The position numbers and the translations under genes were made by a program. The notes beneath the pieces are model-generated. The model made no database searches. It saw nothing but the letters and a program-made list of their open reading frames with translations, and was not told the DNA's origin. From NCBI RefSeq assembly GCF_014191725.1, contig NZ_JACHWZ010000004.1, positions 217,288-281,287 on the forward strand: 64,000 bases of DNA, read 5' to 3'. This document shows, one piece after another, positions 35,019 to 45,111 of this stretch. Every line of letters starts with the position of its first letter. The stretch's first letter is position 1. Source of the stretch: Microbulbifer rhizosphaerae. GTDB taxonomy: Bacteria > Pseudomonadota > Gammaproteobacteria > Pseudomonadales > Cellvibrionaceae.

Positions 35019-36098
35019 ATGAGAAAATACAATTTCTGCTCCGGCCCCGCCGCACTGCCCGAACCGGTACTGCTCAGGGCCCAGGAAGAACTGCTGGACT
35101 GGGAGGGGCGCGGTTGCTCGGTGATGGAGGTGAGCCACCGTTCGCCGGAATTCGAGGCCGTGGCCGCGCGTGCGGAACAGGACCTGCGCGATCTGCTCGC
35201 CATCCCGGACAATTATAAGGTGCTGTTTCTGCAGGGTGGTGCCACTGCGCAGTTCAGCGCCGTGCCCTGGAACCTGCTGGGCGCCGGGCAAAAGAAAATC
35301 GATTTTATCCACTCGGGGCAGTGGGCGAAGAAGGCGATGGAGGAGGCCGGGCGTTACGGCGAAGTCAATATCGTCGCCTCCAGCGAGGATCGCAATTTCA
35401 GCTATGCGCCGGCGGCGGACAGCTGGCAGCAGAGCGAGGACGCGGCCTATTTCCATTACGTCCCCAACGAAACCATCGGCGGGGTGGAGTTCGGTTATGT
35501 GCCGGAAGTGAGTTGCCCGCTGGTTGCGGACATGTCCTCAAGTATTCTGTCACAGCCGATTCCTGTGGAGAATTTCGGGGTGGTTTTCGCCGGTGCACAA
35601 AAAAATATCGGCCCTTCCGGTATTGCAGTGGCCATAGTGCGCGACGATCTGCTGGACCGGGCGCTGCCGGATATTCCCCGCAGCCTCAGCTGGAAAGTCG
35701 CCGCGGACGCCCATTCCATGGATAATACGCCGCCGACTTTTGCCTGGTACCTCTCCGGCCTGGTGTTCCAGTGGCTGAAAGAGCAAGGGGGCGTGTCGGC
35801 CATGGCGGAGCTGAGTTGGCGCAAGTCTGCGCTGCTGTACGACTTTGTCGACCGCAGTGATTTCTATTCCAGCCCGGTAGCCGAGGGCAGCCGCTCGCGA
35901 ATGAATATACCCTTTGTGTTGGCGGACGAGCGGCTGGACAAGCAGTTTTTGCAGGAGTCGGAAGCCGCCGGACTGCTGAACCTGAAGGGCCATCGATCAG
36001 TGGGCGGCATGCGCGCTTCGCTCTACAATGCGGTGCCGGTGGAGGCGGTTGAGGCGCTGGTGAATTTTATGGCCGATTTTGAGAAACGCGTGGGCTGA
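35019..36098 (+). CDS. serC: phosphoserine aminotransferase
   Basis: PLP enzyme converting 3-phosphohydroxypyruvate and glutamate to phosphoserine, and acting in pyridoxal phosphate synthesis. The ATG at 35019 gives the standard opening MRKYNFCSGPAALPEPVL and a normal 359 residues. Family features are EVSHRSPEFEAVA, VLFLQGGATAQFSAVPWNLL, the PLP-binding aspartate in VADMSSSIL and the Schiff-base lysine in VFAGAQKNIGPSGIAV. The arginine-rich end GHRSVGGMRASLYNAVP binds substrate. It starts the serC-pheA-tyrA::aroA-cmk-rpsA series. Confidence 0.97.
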   Translation: MRKYNFCSGPAALPEPVLLRAQEELLDWEGRGCSVMEVSHRSPEFEAVAARAEQDLRDLLAIPDNYKVLFLQGGATAQFSAVPWNLLGAGQKKIDFIHSGQWAKKAMEEAGRYGEVNIVASSEDRNFSYAPAADSWQQSEDAAYFHYVPNETIGGVEFGYVPEVSCPLVADMSSSILSQPIPVENFGVVFAGAQKNIGPSGIAVAIVRDDLLDRALPDIPRSLSWKVAADAHSMDNTPPTFAWYLSGLVFQWLKEQGGVSAMAELSWRKSALLYDFVDRSDFYSSPVAEGSRSRMNIPFVLADERLDKQFLQESEAAGLLNLKGHRSVGGMRASLYNAVPVEAVEALVNFMADFEKRVG

Positions 36099-36176
36099 TG
36101 CCGTTGGGTTGAGCGACAGCCTCGCTGCAAAGGTCCTGACAGCAGGACTGCCCATCTATCTATTGGAACAGGTTGG

Positions 36177-37280
36177 ATGTCTGAACAATCGAACAACATC
36201 GATCCGCGCCTGCTGGAATTGCGCGACCGCATCGACGAAATCGACGGGGACATCGCCCGCTTGATTTCCGAGCGGGCGGAGTGCGCACTAAAGGTAGCGG
36301 AAGTGAAAAAAGCCACCGGCGGCGATGCTCTCTTCTACCGCCCCGAGCGCGAGGCGCAGGTGCTGCGCAAGGCCATGGAGCGCAACCAGGGGCCGCTGAC
36401 CGACGAGGAGATGGCGCGGCTGTTCCGCGAGATCATGTCCGCGTGCCTGGCTCTGGAGGAGCCGGTCAAGGTGGCCTATCTGGGGCCGGAGGGTACCTTT
36501 ACCCAGCAGGCGGCGCTCAAGCATTTCGGCAACTCCGCCCAGTGCCGGCCGCTGGCAGCCATCGACGAAGTATTCCGCGAGGTGGAAGCGGGCGCGGTGA
36601 ATTATGGTGTGGTGCCGGTGGAAAATTCCACCGAGGGGGTCATCAATCACACCCTGGACAATTTCATGACGTCGAACCTGGTGATCTGCGGCGAGGTGGA
36701 GCTGCGTATTCACCAGCACCTGATGATTTCCGATATCACCCGCGCGGACGCGATCACCCGGATCTATTCCCACGCCCAGAGCCTGGCCCAGTGCCGCAAG
36801 TGGCTGGACTCCCACTACCCCAATGTGGAGCGGGTGGCGGTGGCCAGCAATGCGGAGGCTGCCAAGCGAGTGAAGGGCGAGTGGAATGCGGCGGCCATCG
36901 CCGGCGACATGGCGGCGGAACTCTACGGCCTGAAGGTACTGGCGGAGAAAATCGAGGATCGCCCTGACAACTCCACCCGCTTCCTGATTATCGGTTCCCA
37001 GGCGGTGCCGGCCAGCGGCGACGACAAGACTTCGCTGATGGTGTCCATGCGCAATGAGCCGGGTGCACTGCACGACCTGCTGGAGCCATTCCAGCGCCAC
37101 AAGATAGATCTTACCCGGGTGGAAACGCGGCCGTCGCAATCCGGTAACTGGACCTATGTATTCTTTATCGACTTTGTCGGCCACCGGGATTCGGAAAATG
37201 TTGCCGCAGCCCTTAAAGAGGTGGGAGCCGGCGCTTCGGATATGAAGATATTGGGTTCCTATCCGCGCGGGGTATTGTAA
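36177..37280 (+). CDS. pheA: bifunctional chorismate mutase / prephenate dehydratase
   Basis: P-protein of phenylalanine synthesis, 367 residues. The AroQ chorismate mutase helix bundle spans about residues 8-90 (LRDRIDEIDGDIARLISERA, FYRPEREAQVL). The prephenate dehydratase domain runs from VAYLGPEGTFTQQAAL through VVPVENSTEGVINHTLD to DNSTRFLIIG, where the TRF threonine is essential. A C-terminal ACT domain (SLMVSMRNEPGALHDLLEPF, LTRVETRPSQSGNWTYVFF) binds phenylalanine for feedback inhibition. The stop is directly followed by the GTG of tyrA::aroA. The hisC-like aminotransferase present here in pseudomonads is missing. Confidence 0.97.
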   Translation: MSEQSNNIDPRLLELRDRIDEIDGDIARLISERAECALKVAEVKKATGGDALFYRPEREAQVLRKAMERNQGPLTDEEMARLFREIMSACLALEEPVKVAYLGPEGTFTQQAALKHFGNSAQCRPLAAIDEVFREVEAGAVNYGVVPVENSTEGVINHTLDNFMTSNLVICGEVELRIHQHLMISDITRADAITRIYSHAQSLAQCRKWLDSHYPNVERVAVASNAEAAKRVKGEWNAAAIAGDMAAELYGLKVLAEKIEDRPDNSTRFLIIGSQAVPASGDDKTSLMVSMRNEPGALHDLLEPFQRHKIDLTRVETRPSQSGNWTYVFFIDFVGHRDSENVAAALKEVGAGASDMKILGSYPRGVL

Positions 37281-39512
37281 GTGCCCGACAGAGCGATTGG
37301 CCGGCTGGTGGTCGTGGGCGTCGGCCTGATCGGCGGCAGCCTCGCGCTGGCGTTGAAAGCCGCCGGTGCCTGCCGCGAGGTGATCGGCGTGGCGCGCCAC
37401 CGGCGCACCTGTGAACAGGCGCTGGAGTTGGGAATTGTCGATCGCGCCGTTACCGAGCTGACCGAGGTGCTGCCGGAATTGGGGCCCGGCGACCTGGTGT
37501 TTGTCGCCGTGCCCACGCTGGCGGTGGAGGAGGTGTTCGGGATTCTGCGCGAACACCTGCCCGCTGGCGTCACGGTAACCGACGGGGCCAGCGTCAAGGG
37601 CAGTGTGGTTGCGGCGGCTAAAAGGGTTTGGGGCGAGGTGCCGGACTTCCTGGTGCCCGGACACCCCATCGCCGGTTCCGAGCAGAGTGGCGTCGCCGCC
37701 GCGCGGGACGATTTGTATATCGCCCACCGCATTATCCTCACGCCGCTGGAGAACACCGGGCCGGAGCATTTGCGGCGCGTCCGGCAACTGTGGCGGGCGG
37801 TGAATGCTGAAGTGCTGGATATGCCCGTGGAAGAGCACGACGAGGTGCTCGCCGCCACCAGCCATCTGCCCCATGTGATCGCGTTCGGCCTGGTGGACAC
37901 CCTGGCCCACGACGCCGAGAACGAGAACATTTTCCGCTACGCTGCGGGGGGCTTTCGCGATTTCACGCGTATCGCTTCCAGTGATCCGGTGATGTGGCGG
38001 GATATCATGCTGGCGAACCGGGATGCCATTCTCAAGGCAGTGGATCTCTACAGCGCCAATCTGTCCTCCCTGCGGGCCGCCATCGCCGCCGGCGACAGCG
38101 ACCAGCTGATGGGCGTGTTTACCCGCGCCAAGGCGGCACGGGATCATTTCAGTAAAATGTTGGCCAAAAAAGCGTACACAGAATCTATGAAAACACAGGA
38201 AGTTACTTTTATCGCGCAGCCGGGCGGCGCCGTCGAAGGCAGCTTGCGGGTCCCCGGCGACAAGTCCATGTCCCACCGCTCCATTATGCTGGGCTCCCTC
38301 GCCGAGGGTGTGACCGAGGTGGAGGGGTTCCTCGAAGGGGAGGACGCCCTGGCAACCCTGCAGGCGTTTCGCGACATGGGCGTGGTGATCGAGGGACCGG
38401 CGAACGGCCGCGTGGTGATTCACGGCGTGGGCCTTCATGGCCTGCAGGCGCCGCCGGGGCCGCTGTACCTGGGTAATTCCGGTACCTCCATGCGCCTCCT
38501 TGCCGGCCTGCTCGCCGGACAGTCGTTCGATGTGACCCTCACCGGTGACGAATCCCTGTCCAAGCGCCCCATGAACCGCGTGGCCGACCCGCTGAGGGAG
38601 ATGGGCGCGGAGATCGAAACGGGGCCGGATGGCCGCCCGCCACTGCAGATCAAAGGTTCGCGCAAGCTGCAGGGCATTGACTACCAGTTGCCGATGGCCA
38701 GTGCGCAGGTGAAATCCTGCGTGCTGCTCGCGGGCCTGTACGCCGAGGGGGAGACCTCCACCACCGAGCCGGCGCCGACCCGCGATCACACCGAGCGTAT
38801 GCTCACCGGTTTCGGCTATTCAGTGCAGAGGGATGGCGCCCGCGCCAGTCTGAGCGGCGGCGGCAGGCTGGCTGCCGGCAAAATCGATGTGCCGGCGGAT
38901 ATCTCCTCCGCGACCTTCTTTATGGTGGCGGCCAGCATCGCTCCCGGTTCAGATGTGCTGCTGGAGCATGTGGGTATCAACCCTACCCGTGACGGCGTGA
39001 TCAATATCCTGCGCGCCATGGGTGCGGACATCACATTGCAGAACGAACGCGAAGTGGGCGGTGAGCCGGTGGCGGATATCCGTGTGCGCTACGCGCCGCT
39101 GAAAGGTATCCGTATCCCCGAGGACCAGGTGCCGCTGGCGATCGACGAATTCCCGGCCATCTTTGTTGCTGCCGCCTGCGCCGAGGGCGAGACGGTGCTG
39201 ACCGGTGCGGAGGAGCTGCGGGTCAAGGAGAGCGACCGTATCCAGGCCATGGCGGACGGTTTGAGTATCCTCGGTGTCAACGCCGAGCCGACGCCGGACG
39301 GCATCGTCATCCAGGGGGCGGGCGAGGGCGCCGCCTTCGACGGCGGCACCGTGGATAGCCTCGGTGACCACCGCATCGCAATGGCCTTTGCCGTGGCGTC
39401 CCTGCGCGCCAGCGATACCATACGCATATTGCACTGCGCCAATGTGGCCACCTCCTTCCCGGATTTTGCCGGGTTGGCAACCCGCGCAGGACTACGCTTG
39501 CAGCTCGGTTAG
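37281..39512 (+). CDS. fused prephenate (cyclohexadienyl) dehydrogenase and EPSP synthase
   Basis: One chain of 743 residues joins two steps of aromatic amino acid synthesis. Residues 1-290 are Tyr[17 protein letters not shown] (NAD-binding), [25 protein letters not shown] and [16 protein letters not shown]. From Met303 the AroA domain follows: [56 protein letters not shown] and the late [18 protein letters not shown]. This fusion is known in pseudomonads and relatives. The junction Met303 (ATG 38187) could in principle start a free AroA, but no good ribosome site is seen. The start is a GTG immediately after pheA. Confidence 0.95.
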   Translation: MPDRAIGRLVVVGVGLIGGSLALALKAAGACREVIGVARHRRTCEQALELGIVDRAVTELTEVLPELGPGDLVFVAVPTLAVEEVFGILREHLPAGVTVTDGASVKGSVVAAAKRVWGEVPDFLVPGHPIAGSEQSGVAAARDDLYIAHRIILTPLENTGPEHLRRVRQLWRAVNAEVLDMPVEEHDEVLAATSHLPHVIAFGLVDTLAHDAENENIFRYAAGGFRDFTRIASSDPVMWRDIMLANRDAILKAVDLYSANLSSLRAAIAAGDSDQLMGVFTRAKAARDHFSKMLAKKAYTESMKTQEVTFIAQPGGAVEGSLRVPGDKSMSHRSIMLGSLAEGVTEVEGFLEGEDALATLQAFRDMGVVIEGPANGRVVIHGVGLHGLQAPPGPLYLGNSGTSMRLLAGLLAGQSFDVTLTGDESLSKRPMNRVADPLREMGAEIETGPDGRPPLQIKGSRKLQGIDYQLPMASAQVKSCVLLAGLYAEGETSTTEPAPTRDHTERMLTGFGYSVQRDGARASLSGGGRLAAGKIDVPADISSATFFMVAASIAPGSDVLLEHVGINPTRDGVINILRAMGADITLQNEREVGGEPVADIRVRYAPLKGIRIPEDQVPLAIDEFPAIFVAAACAEGETVLTGAEELRVKESDRIQAMADGLSILGVNAEPTPDGIVIQGAGEGAAFDGGTVDSLGDHRIAMAFAVASLRASDTIRILHCANVATSFPDFAGLATRAGLRLQLG

Positions 39513-39560
39513 CCGGGAGCGCCGAGCTCCAGCTCCGCACGCGAGCCACAGGCTCGCCTT
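39513..39560. repeat. family A palindromic repeat, single copy
   Basis: CCGGGAGCGCCGAGCTCCAG then CTCCGCACGCGAGCCACAGG; same layout as the A units near 6268 and 51272, between tyrA::aroA and cmk. Confidence 0.75.
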
Positions 39561-39563
39561 TAG

Positions 39564-39593
39564 TCCCGATCGCGGCCAACGGCCGCTGCTACA
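39564..39593. repeat. family B palindromic repeat, single copy
   Basis: CCGATCGCGGCCAACGGCCG then CTGCTACA, directly after the family A unit and 25 bases before the cmk start. Confidence 0.8.
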
Positions 39594-39618
39594 GAAAGAG
39601 AATTACGTAAATCAGACT

Positions 39619-40302
39619 ATGAGCGAAACAGACAACCAGCCCCCGGTAATCACCATCGACGGCCCCAGCGGCTCCGGCAAAGGCACCATCGCCAAGCTGT
39701 TGGCAGAGAAGCTTGGCTATGCCCTGCTGGATTCTGGCGCTCTTTACCGTCTCACCGCGCTGGCGGCGCTGGAACGCGAGGCGGACCTGACTGATGACGC
39801 CACCCTCACCGAGATTGCCGACGGGCTGGATATCCGCTTCGAAGTGTGCGATGGCAAAGCTGCGGCACTCCTGGAGAGCCGGGATGTGACTGACGATATC
39901 CGCCGGGAGCGGGTCAGTATGGCCGCGTCCAAGGTTGCGGCCATGCCGGGGGTGCGCGCCGCGCTGTTGCAGCGCCAGCGGGACTTCCGCCAGCCCCCCG
40001 GGCTGGTGGCGGATGGGCGGGATATGGGCACCACGGTATTTCCCGACGCCCCGGTCAAGATATTCCTCACTGCCAGCGCCGAGGAACGCGCGCGGCGGCG
40101 CTTCGCACAGTTGCGGGAGAAGGGGGTTTCTGTTAGCCTCCGCGACCTGCTGGAGGACATCCGCGCCCGCGATGCGCGCGATACAAACCGCGCCGCCTCT
40201 CCTTTAGCTCCCGCGGAAGACGCGGTGGAGCTGGACAGTACGGGCATCGATATCGAGGGTGTCCTGCAGCGGGTGCTACAGCTGGTGCGCGAACGCACAT
40301 AG
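39619..40302 (+). CDS. cmk: cytidylate kinase
   Basis: Phosphorylates CMP and dCMP with ATP. The ATG at 39619 gives 227 residues, matching the family. Walker A is [19 protein letters not shown]; the CMP-binding aspartate and arginines are in [34 protein letters not shown] and the lid [14 protein letters not shown]; the end [13 protein letters not shown] is normal. It lies between the aroA fusion and rpsA, the usual gammaproteobacterial order. Two repeat units separate it from the preceding gene, so it may have its own promoter or be reached by readthrough. Confidence 0.96.
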   Translation: MSETDNQPPVITIDGPSGSGKGTIAKLLAEKLGYALLDSGALYRLTALAALEREADLTDDATLTEIADGLDIRFEVCDGKAAALLESRDVTDDIRRERVSMAASKVAAMPGVRAALLQRQRDFRQPPGLVADGRDMGTTVFPDAPVKIFLTASAEERARRRFAQLREKGVSVSLRDLLEDIRARDARDTNRAASPLAPAEDAVELDSTGIDIEGVLQRVLQLVRERT

Positions 40303-40332
40303 AGCGACAGCAGACAAAGTTTCCAACGACAG

Positions 40333-40370
40333 CGGCCGGGATCAGCCAGAATCGCCCGGCCGTTGTTGTA
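40333..40370 (+). terminator. probable terminator between cmk and rpsA
   Basis: CGGCCGGG (40333-40340) pairs with CCCGGCCG (40355-40362), followed by TTGTTGT rather than a pure T run. It may reduce rather than stop readthrough into rpsA. Confidence 0.5.
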
Positions 40371-40428
40371 ATCCGACCCGCGTGCTGGCAGCGCGGTGGG
40401 GTTCGGACTGGTGGTTGACTAAACTAAA

Positions 40429-40451
40429 AACCTGAGTTTGCGGCTCAGGTT
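40429..40451 (+). promoter_or_regulatory. leader hairpin upstream of rpsA
   Basis: AACCTGAG and CTCAGGTT are perfect inverse copies around a seven-base loop, about 40 bases before the rpsA ATG. A TTGACT hexamer lies just before it, near 40414. S1 represses its own mRNA through leader structure in E. coli; a similar role for this hairpin is inferred only. Confidence 0.45.
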
Positions 40452-40491
40452 CGAGTCATCATCGGTCGGGCCCGACTATATAGGTAATGTA

Positions 40492-42171
40492 ATGAGCGAG
40501 AGCTTTGCTGAACTTTTCGAAGAGAGCCTGAAGAGCGTAGAGATGTCCCCCGGTTCCATCGTGACCGGTGTGGTGATCGACGTGGACAAGGACTGGGTGA
40601 CCGTACACGCCGGCCTGAAGTCCGAAGGCGTTATTCCCTCCGCCCAGTTCATGAATGACAGGGGCGAGATCGACCTGCAGGTGGGCGACGAAGTCCAGGT
40701 GGCCCTGGAAGCTGTGGAAGACGGTTTCGGTGAAACCCGCCTGTCCCGCGAGAAGGCCAAGCGCGCCGAAGCCTGGAAGATCCTCGACGCGGCCCACGCT
40801 GCCGACGAAGTGGTCAAGGGTGTTATCAGCGGCAAGGTCAAGGGCGGCTTCACTGTCGACGTGGCCAATATCCGCGCGTTCCTGCCCGGCTCTCTGGTAG
40901 ATGTGCGTCCGGTTCGCGACACCGCGCACCTGGAAGGCAAAGAGCTCGATTTCAAGGTCATTAAACTGGATGCCAAGCGCAACAACGTGGTGGTGTCCCG
41001 CCGCGCGGTTATGGAAGCTGCGAACAGCGAAGAGCGCGAAGCGCTGCTGGCCAGCCTGCAGGAAGGCATGACCGTCAAGGGTATCGTGAAGAACCTGACC
41101 GACTACGGTGCCTTCGTGGACCTGGGCGGTATCGACGGCCTGCTGCACATCACCGATATGGCTTGGAAGCGCATCAAGCACCCGAGCGAGATTGTGAATG
41201 TCGGCGACGAGATCGACGTAAAAGTCCTTAAGTTCGACCGCGAGCGCCAGCGCGTATCCCTGGGCCTGAAGCAGCTGGGCGAAGACCCCTGGGTCTCCAT
41301 CAAGCAGCGCTATCCGGAAAACAGCCGCGTGAAGGCTGTGGTGACCAACCTCACCGACTACGGCTGCTTCGCCGAGCTGGAAGAGGGCGTCGAGGGCCTG
41401 GTGCACGTCTCCGAAATGGACTGGACCAACAAGAACATCCATCCGTCCAAAGTTGTCAACGTTGGCGACGAGGTCGAAGTGATGATTCTGGACATCGACG
41501 AAGAGCGCCGCCGTATCTCCCTGGGTATCAAGCAGTGCCAGGAAAATCCCTGGGATGCCTTCGCGCGCATGCACGCCAAGGGCGACAAGATCTCCGGCAA
41601 GATCAAATCCATCACCGATTTCGGTATCTTTATCGGCCTGGACGGCAGCATCGACGGTCTGGTACACCTGTCCGATATCTCCTGGAACGAAGCTGGCGAA
41701 GAAGCCGTGCGCAAGTTCAAGAAGGGCGATGAAATCGAAACTGTTATCCTGGGCATCGACTCCGACCGTGAGCGCATCTCCCTGGGCATCAAGCAGCTGG
41801 AATCCGATCCCTTCTCCGACTACGTGACCACCAACGATCGCGGCAGCATCGTGACCGGCACCGTGAAGGAAGTGGACGCCAAGCAGGCGGTCATCATCCT
41901 GGCGGACGAAGTGGAAGGTGTTCTGCGCGCCTCTGAAATCAGTCGCGACAAGGTGGAAGACGCCCGCAACGCTCTGAAAGAAGGCGAGGAAGTGGAAGCC
42001 AAGATCACCAGCGTGGATCGCAAGAACCGCGTGATCAGCCTGTCCATCAAAGCCAAGGACCAGGACGACGAGAAGCAGGCGGTTAAGGACCACAGCAAGA
42101 AGCAGGCCGAGCAGGTACAGCCGGCCACCATCGGCGACCTGATCAAGGCGCAGATGAACAACAAAGAGTAA
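40492..42171 (+). CDS. rpsA: 30S ribosomal protein S1
   Basis: Large RNA-binding protein (559 residues) that helps the 30S subunit bind mRNA. The ATG at 40492 gives the usual opening [21 protein letters not shown]. Six S1 motifs are present, for example [76 protein letters not shown], with the spaced RISLGIKQ endings. The first two domains bind the ribosome, the later ones RNA. Codon use is strongly biased toward preferred codons, as expected for a highly expressed gene. A terminator follows, then ihfB. Confidence 0.98.
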   Translation: MSESFAELFEESLKSVEMSPGSIVTGVVIDVDKDWVTVHAGLKSEGVIPSAQFMNDRGEIDLQVGDEVQVALEAVEDGFGETRLSREKAKRAEAWKILDAAHAADEVVKGVISGKVKGGFTVDVANIRAFLPGSLVDVRPVRDTAHLEGKELDFKVIKLDAKRNNVVVSRRAVMEAANSEEREALLASLQEGMTVKGIVKNLTDYGAFVDLGGIDGLLHITDMAWKRIKHPSEIVNVGDEIDVKVLKFDRERQRVSLGLKQLGEDPWVSIKQRYPENSRVKAVVTNLTDYGCFAELEEGVEGLVHVSEMDWTNKNIHPSKVVNVGDEVEVMILDIDEERRRISLGIKQCQENPWDAFARMHAKGDKISGKIKSITDFGIFIGLDGSIDGLVHLSDISWNEAGEEAVRKFKKGDEIETVILGIDSDRERISLGIKQLESDPFSDYVTTNDRGSIVTGTVKEVDAKQAVIILADEVEGVLRASEISRDKVEDARNALKEGEEVEAKITSVDRKNRVISLSIKAKDQDDEKQAVKDHSKKQAEQVQPATIGDLIKAQMNNKE

Positions 42172-42217
42172 CTTCTTTGTTATCAAAAGCCCCAGGCTGA
42201 TTGTCCGGGGCAACTCG

Positions 42218-42254
42218 AAAGCCGGACCGGGGTTGCCCAGTCCGGCTTTCTATT
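42218..42254 (+). terminator. rho-independent terminator of rpsA
   Basis: AAAGCCGGAC (42218-42227) pairs with GTCCGGCTTT (42240-42249) and is followed by a short T-rich stretch. Confidence 0.8.
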
Positions 42255-42311
42255 AGATGATTGCCGCTCTACTCTAGAATAATCAATGACTTACAGAAGG
42301 CGACAGGGCGC

Positions 42312-42620
42312 ATGACCAAATCCGAACTGATCGAAAGGATTGCGTTGAGGTTGGATCAACTGCCGGTGAAAGACGTGGAGCTGGCGGTAAAGGTGATGTT
42401 GGATTCTATGTCGGAGGTTCTCGCGCGGGGAGAGCGCATCGAGATTCGCGGTTTTGGCAGCTTTTCCCTGCACTATCGCGCTCCGCGTACTGGCCGCAAT
42501 CCGAAGACGGGAGACGCAGTGTCGCTGGCGGGCAAGTACGTGCCCCACTTCAAGCCGGGTAAGGAACTGCGCGACAGAGTCAACCGGCGCATGCGCGATG
42601 AGACGGTAGGCCAAGTATGA
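42312..42620 (+). CDS. ihfB: integration host factor subunit beta
   Basis: DNA-bending protein subunit; with IhfA it makes the IHF heterodimer that shapes promoters and recombination sites. The product has 102 residues and opens [21 protein letters not shown]. The HU/IHF DNA-binding arm is seen in [20 protein letters not shown] and [25 protein letters not shown], with the conserved proline at the arm tip (RNPKTG). The partner gene ihfA is also in this window, at 58929. It is downstream of rpsA and upstream of lapA. Confidence 0.97.
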   Translation: MTKSELIERIALRLDQLPVKDVELAVKVMLDSMSEVLARGERIEIRGFGSFSLHYRAPRTGRNPKTGDAVSLAGKYVPHFKPGKELRDRVNRRMRDETVGQV

Positions 42621-42658
42621 TTAACTATTGATTTACCTTCCGGAAGATGGAGGTTCCC

Positions 42659-42967
42659 TTGTCATTCCTGCGCTGGCTGTTGCGTCTCTTCTACGGGTTG
42701 CTCGCCCTCCTGTGTATCGCCATCGGGATCTACTTTGCGGTGGACAATCCCGACACCATCTCGCCCAGCCTCGGGGGCTACACGCTACGCTCCGGCAGTG
42801 TGGGTTTCTGGCTGATCGCTTTCCTGTTGTTTGGGGTGCTGCTGGGGTTTATCGTCAGCCTGCTGCCTTTCTATGCGGAGCGCCGCCGCGCGCGGGGTCT
42901 GGAGCGCCAAATGCAGCGCCTGGAACGGGAACTCCATACGGTACGCCGCCAGGTGTCCGGAGACTAA
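42659..42967 (+). CDS. lapA: lipopolysaccharide assembly protein LapA (TTG start)
   Basis: Small inner membrane protein that works with LapB in tuning LPS synthesis through LpxC. Two hydrophobic helices are seen (LLRLFYGLLALLCIAIGIYFAV and, after a 25-residue loop, VGFWLIAFLLFGVLLGFIVSLL in the DNA reading), followed by a basic coiled-coil tail (ERRRARGLERQMQRLEREL). The TTG at 42659 is preferred to the ATG at 42647 because a perfect GGAGG lies five bases before the TTG and on top of the ATG. Length is then 102 residues. It lies one base before the lapB start codon. Confidence 0.85.
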   Translation: MSFLRWLLRLFYGLLALLCIAIGIYFAVDNPDTISPSLGGYTLRSGSVGFWLIAFLLFGVLLGFIVSLLPFYAERRRARGLERQMQRLERELHTVRRQVSGD

Positions 42968-42968
42968 C

Positions 42969-44159
42969 TTGGCCGATCTAGCCTTTTTCTTTTTTCTCCT
43001 TGCCGCCATTGCCATTGGCTGGCTGTTGGGGCGCAGGAGTATCAGGAAGAAAGCGGACTGCAGTGACAAGCAGCAGGCCCTGGCGCGCTCCTATGCCCAG
43101 GGGCTCAACTACCTGCTCAGCGAGCGCCCCGACGACGCCATCGACAAATTCATCGACTCGCTGGAAGTCAGCAGCGCCACTTTCGACACCCATCTGGCCC
43201 TGGGCAATCTGTTGCGCAAGCGCGGTGAGCACGACCAGGCCATCCGCGTGCACCAGAATCTGCTGGCGCGCCCCAGTTTGCCAAGGGTCAGCCAACAGAA
43301 AGCGCAGTTGGAACTGGCCCGGGACTATATTGCCGCCGGCTGGCTGGACAGGGCTGAGCGCCTGTTGCAGGAACTGGTGGAGACCTCATCGGAACTTCGC
43401 AATACCAGCCTGGAGCACCTGGTGGAGGTGTATCGGGACGAGCGCGAGTGGGCCAAGGCGATTCACGCGGTCAACCTGCTGCACGGGCGGCGCTTCAAGC
43501 GACTGTCGTCAGAGTGGGCACCGATCCAGGCCCACTTCTGCTGCGAGCTGGCGGAGGAGGCGATCAATGGCAAAGACTACCTCAGCGCGCGCAAGCATAT
43601 CGACGCGGCACTGGGTTACCACCGTAATTCAGTGCGTGCGAACCTGCTCTGGGGCCGGCTGGAATACCTGCTCAACCGGCCGCAGGAAGCCATCAGGGTA
43701 CTGCAGCGGATCCCGCGGCAGAGCCCGGATTATATTCCCGAAACCCTCGACCTGCTGATTACCTGCTACAGCGAGGTGGGCGACGAGAAGGGGCTCGATA
43801 AATACCTGGAGACCCTGCTGCGCGAACACCCCTCCAACAGCGTGCTGATCGCCCTGACCGAGCGAATCCACCAGCGGCAGAGTGAGGCGGCAGCAGCGGC
43901 CTTTATGGGCAAGCAACTGGCCCTGCGCCCGTCGCTGCGCGGCCTGGGCCACTTCCTCGATCTGCATATCGACAGCACCCAGGGACGCGCACGGGAGAAT
44001 CTTTCCCTGTTGAAAACCCTGATTGACCAGTTGATCGCCAGCCGCCCCCACTACCGCTGCAGTAATTGCGGTTTCTCCGGCAACCAGTTGCACTGGCTGT
44101 GTCCCAGTTGCAAGCACTGGGATTCGGTGCGCTCGGTCAAGGGTGTGGAAGGGGAATAA
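42969..44159 (+). CDS. lapB: lipopolysaccharide assembly protein LapB (YciM, TTG start)
   Basis: Inner-membrane-anchored TPR protein (396 residues) that in E. coli recruits FtsH to degrade LpxC and so limits LPS synthesis. An N-terminal membrane helix (LAFFFFLLAAIAIGWLLG) is followed by tetratricopeptide repeats (QGLNYLLSERPDDAIDKFID, LALGNLLRKRGEHDQAIRVH and later units) and a C-terminal rubredoxin-like zinc/iron knuckle YRCSNCGFSGNQLHWLCPSC with four cysteines. The TTG start has GGAG six bases upstream; no ATG gives the membrane helix. The gene begins one base after the lapA stop, implying coupled translation. Confidence 0.93.
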   Translation: MADLAFFFFLLAAIAIGWLLGRRSIRKKADCSDKQQALARSYAQGLNYLLSERPDDAIDKFIDSLEVSSATFDTHLALGNLLRKRGEHDQAIRVHQNLLARPSLPRVSQQKAQLELARDYIAAGWLDRAERLLQELVETSSELRNTSLEHLVEVYRDEREWAKAIHAVNLLHGRRFKRLSSEWAPIQAHFCCELAEEAINGKDYLSARKHIDAALGYHRNSVRANLLWGRLEYLLNRPQEAIRVLQRIPRQSPDYIPETLDLLITCYSEVGDEKGLDKYLETLLREHPSNSVLIALTERIHQRQSEAAAAAFMGKQLALRPSLRGLGHFLDLHIDSTQGRARENLSLLKTLIDQLIASRPHYRCSNCGFSGNQLHWLCPSCKHWDSVRSVKGVEGE

Positions 44160-44186
44160 TCAATGGCCGCTGAACTATCGATCAAT

Positions 44187-44210
44187 CTGTAGGGTGCGCC
44201 GCGCGCACCA
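44187..44210. repeat. short dispersed repeat (GTAGGGTGCGC type)
   Basis: CTGTAGGGTGCGCCGCGCGC followed by ACCA: GGTGCGC and GCGCACC form a small hairpin. It lies between lapB and the pyrF ribosome site. Confidence 0.5.
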
Positions 44211-44225
44211 CTGAGAGGTATTTTT

Positions 44226-44930
44226 TTGCAAACGCGAGTTTCTTCTCCGGTAATCGTCGCCCTGGACTATGACAACGCCGATTCGGCACTGGCAATGGCG
44301 GATCGATTGGACCCGCAACTCTGTCGCGTCAAGGTGGGCAAGGAGCTGTTTACCGCCGCCGGGCCGCAGCTGGTCAGGGAGCTGGTGGCGCGGGATTTCC
44401 AGGTCTTTCTGGACCTCAAGTTTCACGATATCCCCAATACCGTCGCCGCTGCGGTCAGGGCTGCGGCGGAACTGGGCGTGTGGATGGTCAATGTACACGC
44501 CAGCGGCGGCAGCCGGATGATGCGCGCGGCGATGAAGGCGCTGGAGGAGTTCGGCGAGAGCAAGCCGCTGTTGATCGCTGTTACGGTGTTGACCAGTACC
44601 GCCCCGGAGGAACTGGCGGAAACCGGCGTGGCACGGCCGTTGCAAGACCAAGTCCTGGCACTGGCTGGGCTGGCGCAGCGCAGTGGCCTGGACGGTGTGG
44701 TCTGCTCCGCCCGCGAGGCGCAGTTGCTGCGCGCGGCCAGCGGCGGTGATTTCGCCCTGGTGACACCGGGGATACGTCCGAGCGGTTCCGCGGCCGATGA
44801 CCAGAGGCGCGTTGTCACACCGGAGCAGGCCCTGGAGTGGGGTGCCGATTACCTGGTGATCGGGCGCCCGATCACCGCAGCGGCAGAGCCCGCGGTCGCG
44901 CTGCGGGAGATCCTCGAGGAAATCGCTTAA
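44226..44930 (+). CDS. pyrF: orotidine 5'-phosphate decarboxylase (TTG start)
   Basis: Final enzyme of UMP synthesis; decarboxylates OMP. It has 234 residues from a TTG with GAGAGG upstream; no ATG occurs before the conserved opening [20 protein letters not shown]. The catalytic K-D-x-x-K array is visible: VKVGKELFT, the segment [20 protein letters not shown], and later [19 protein letters not shown] with the phosphate-binding arginine and the end [15 protein letters not shown]. It follows lapB, as in pseudomonads. Confidence 0.97.
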   Translation: MQTRVSSPVIVALDYDNADSALAMADRLDPQLCRVKVGKELFTAAGPQLVRELVARDFQVFLDLKFHDIPNTVAAAVRAAAELGVWMVNVHASGGSRMMRAAMKALEEFGESKPLLIAVTVLTSTAPEELAETGVARPLQDQVLALAGLAQRSGLDGVVCSAREAQLLRAASGGDFALVTPGIRPSGSAADDQRRVVTPEQALEWGADYLVIGRPITAAAEPAVALREILEEIA

Positions 44931-45111
44931 AAAACAGCCATTTGTGTAATGGCGTGTAATGCGATTGCACCCACAAACGGGAAATAAACTGATAGAGTGT
45001 GCCGCGGCGGAGACCCCGACTGGCCCGGTTGACACAAATTCGTGCGCAGCCGGCAGCTCCGGAGAGCATTGCCAGTTATTGTTGCGGCAAGAGAACACAC
45101 GGAAAAGACAG

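Noticed and set aside
32654-35212. A long minus-strand open frame opposite gyrA
   Set aside because: It lies exactly opposite a clear gyrA, with histidine- and leucine-rich shadow composition and no ribosome site or motif.
36288-38789. A long minus-strand open frame opposite pheA and the tyrA::aroA fusion
   Set aside because: Shadow of two well-supported genes; no recognisable domain.
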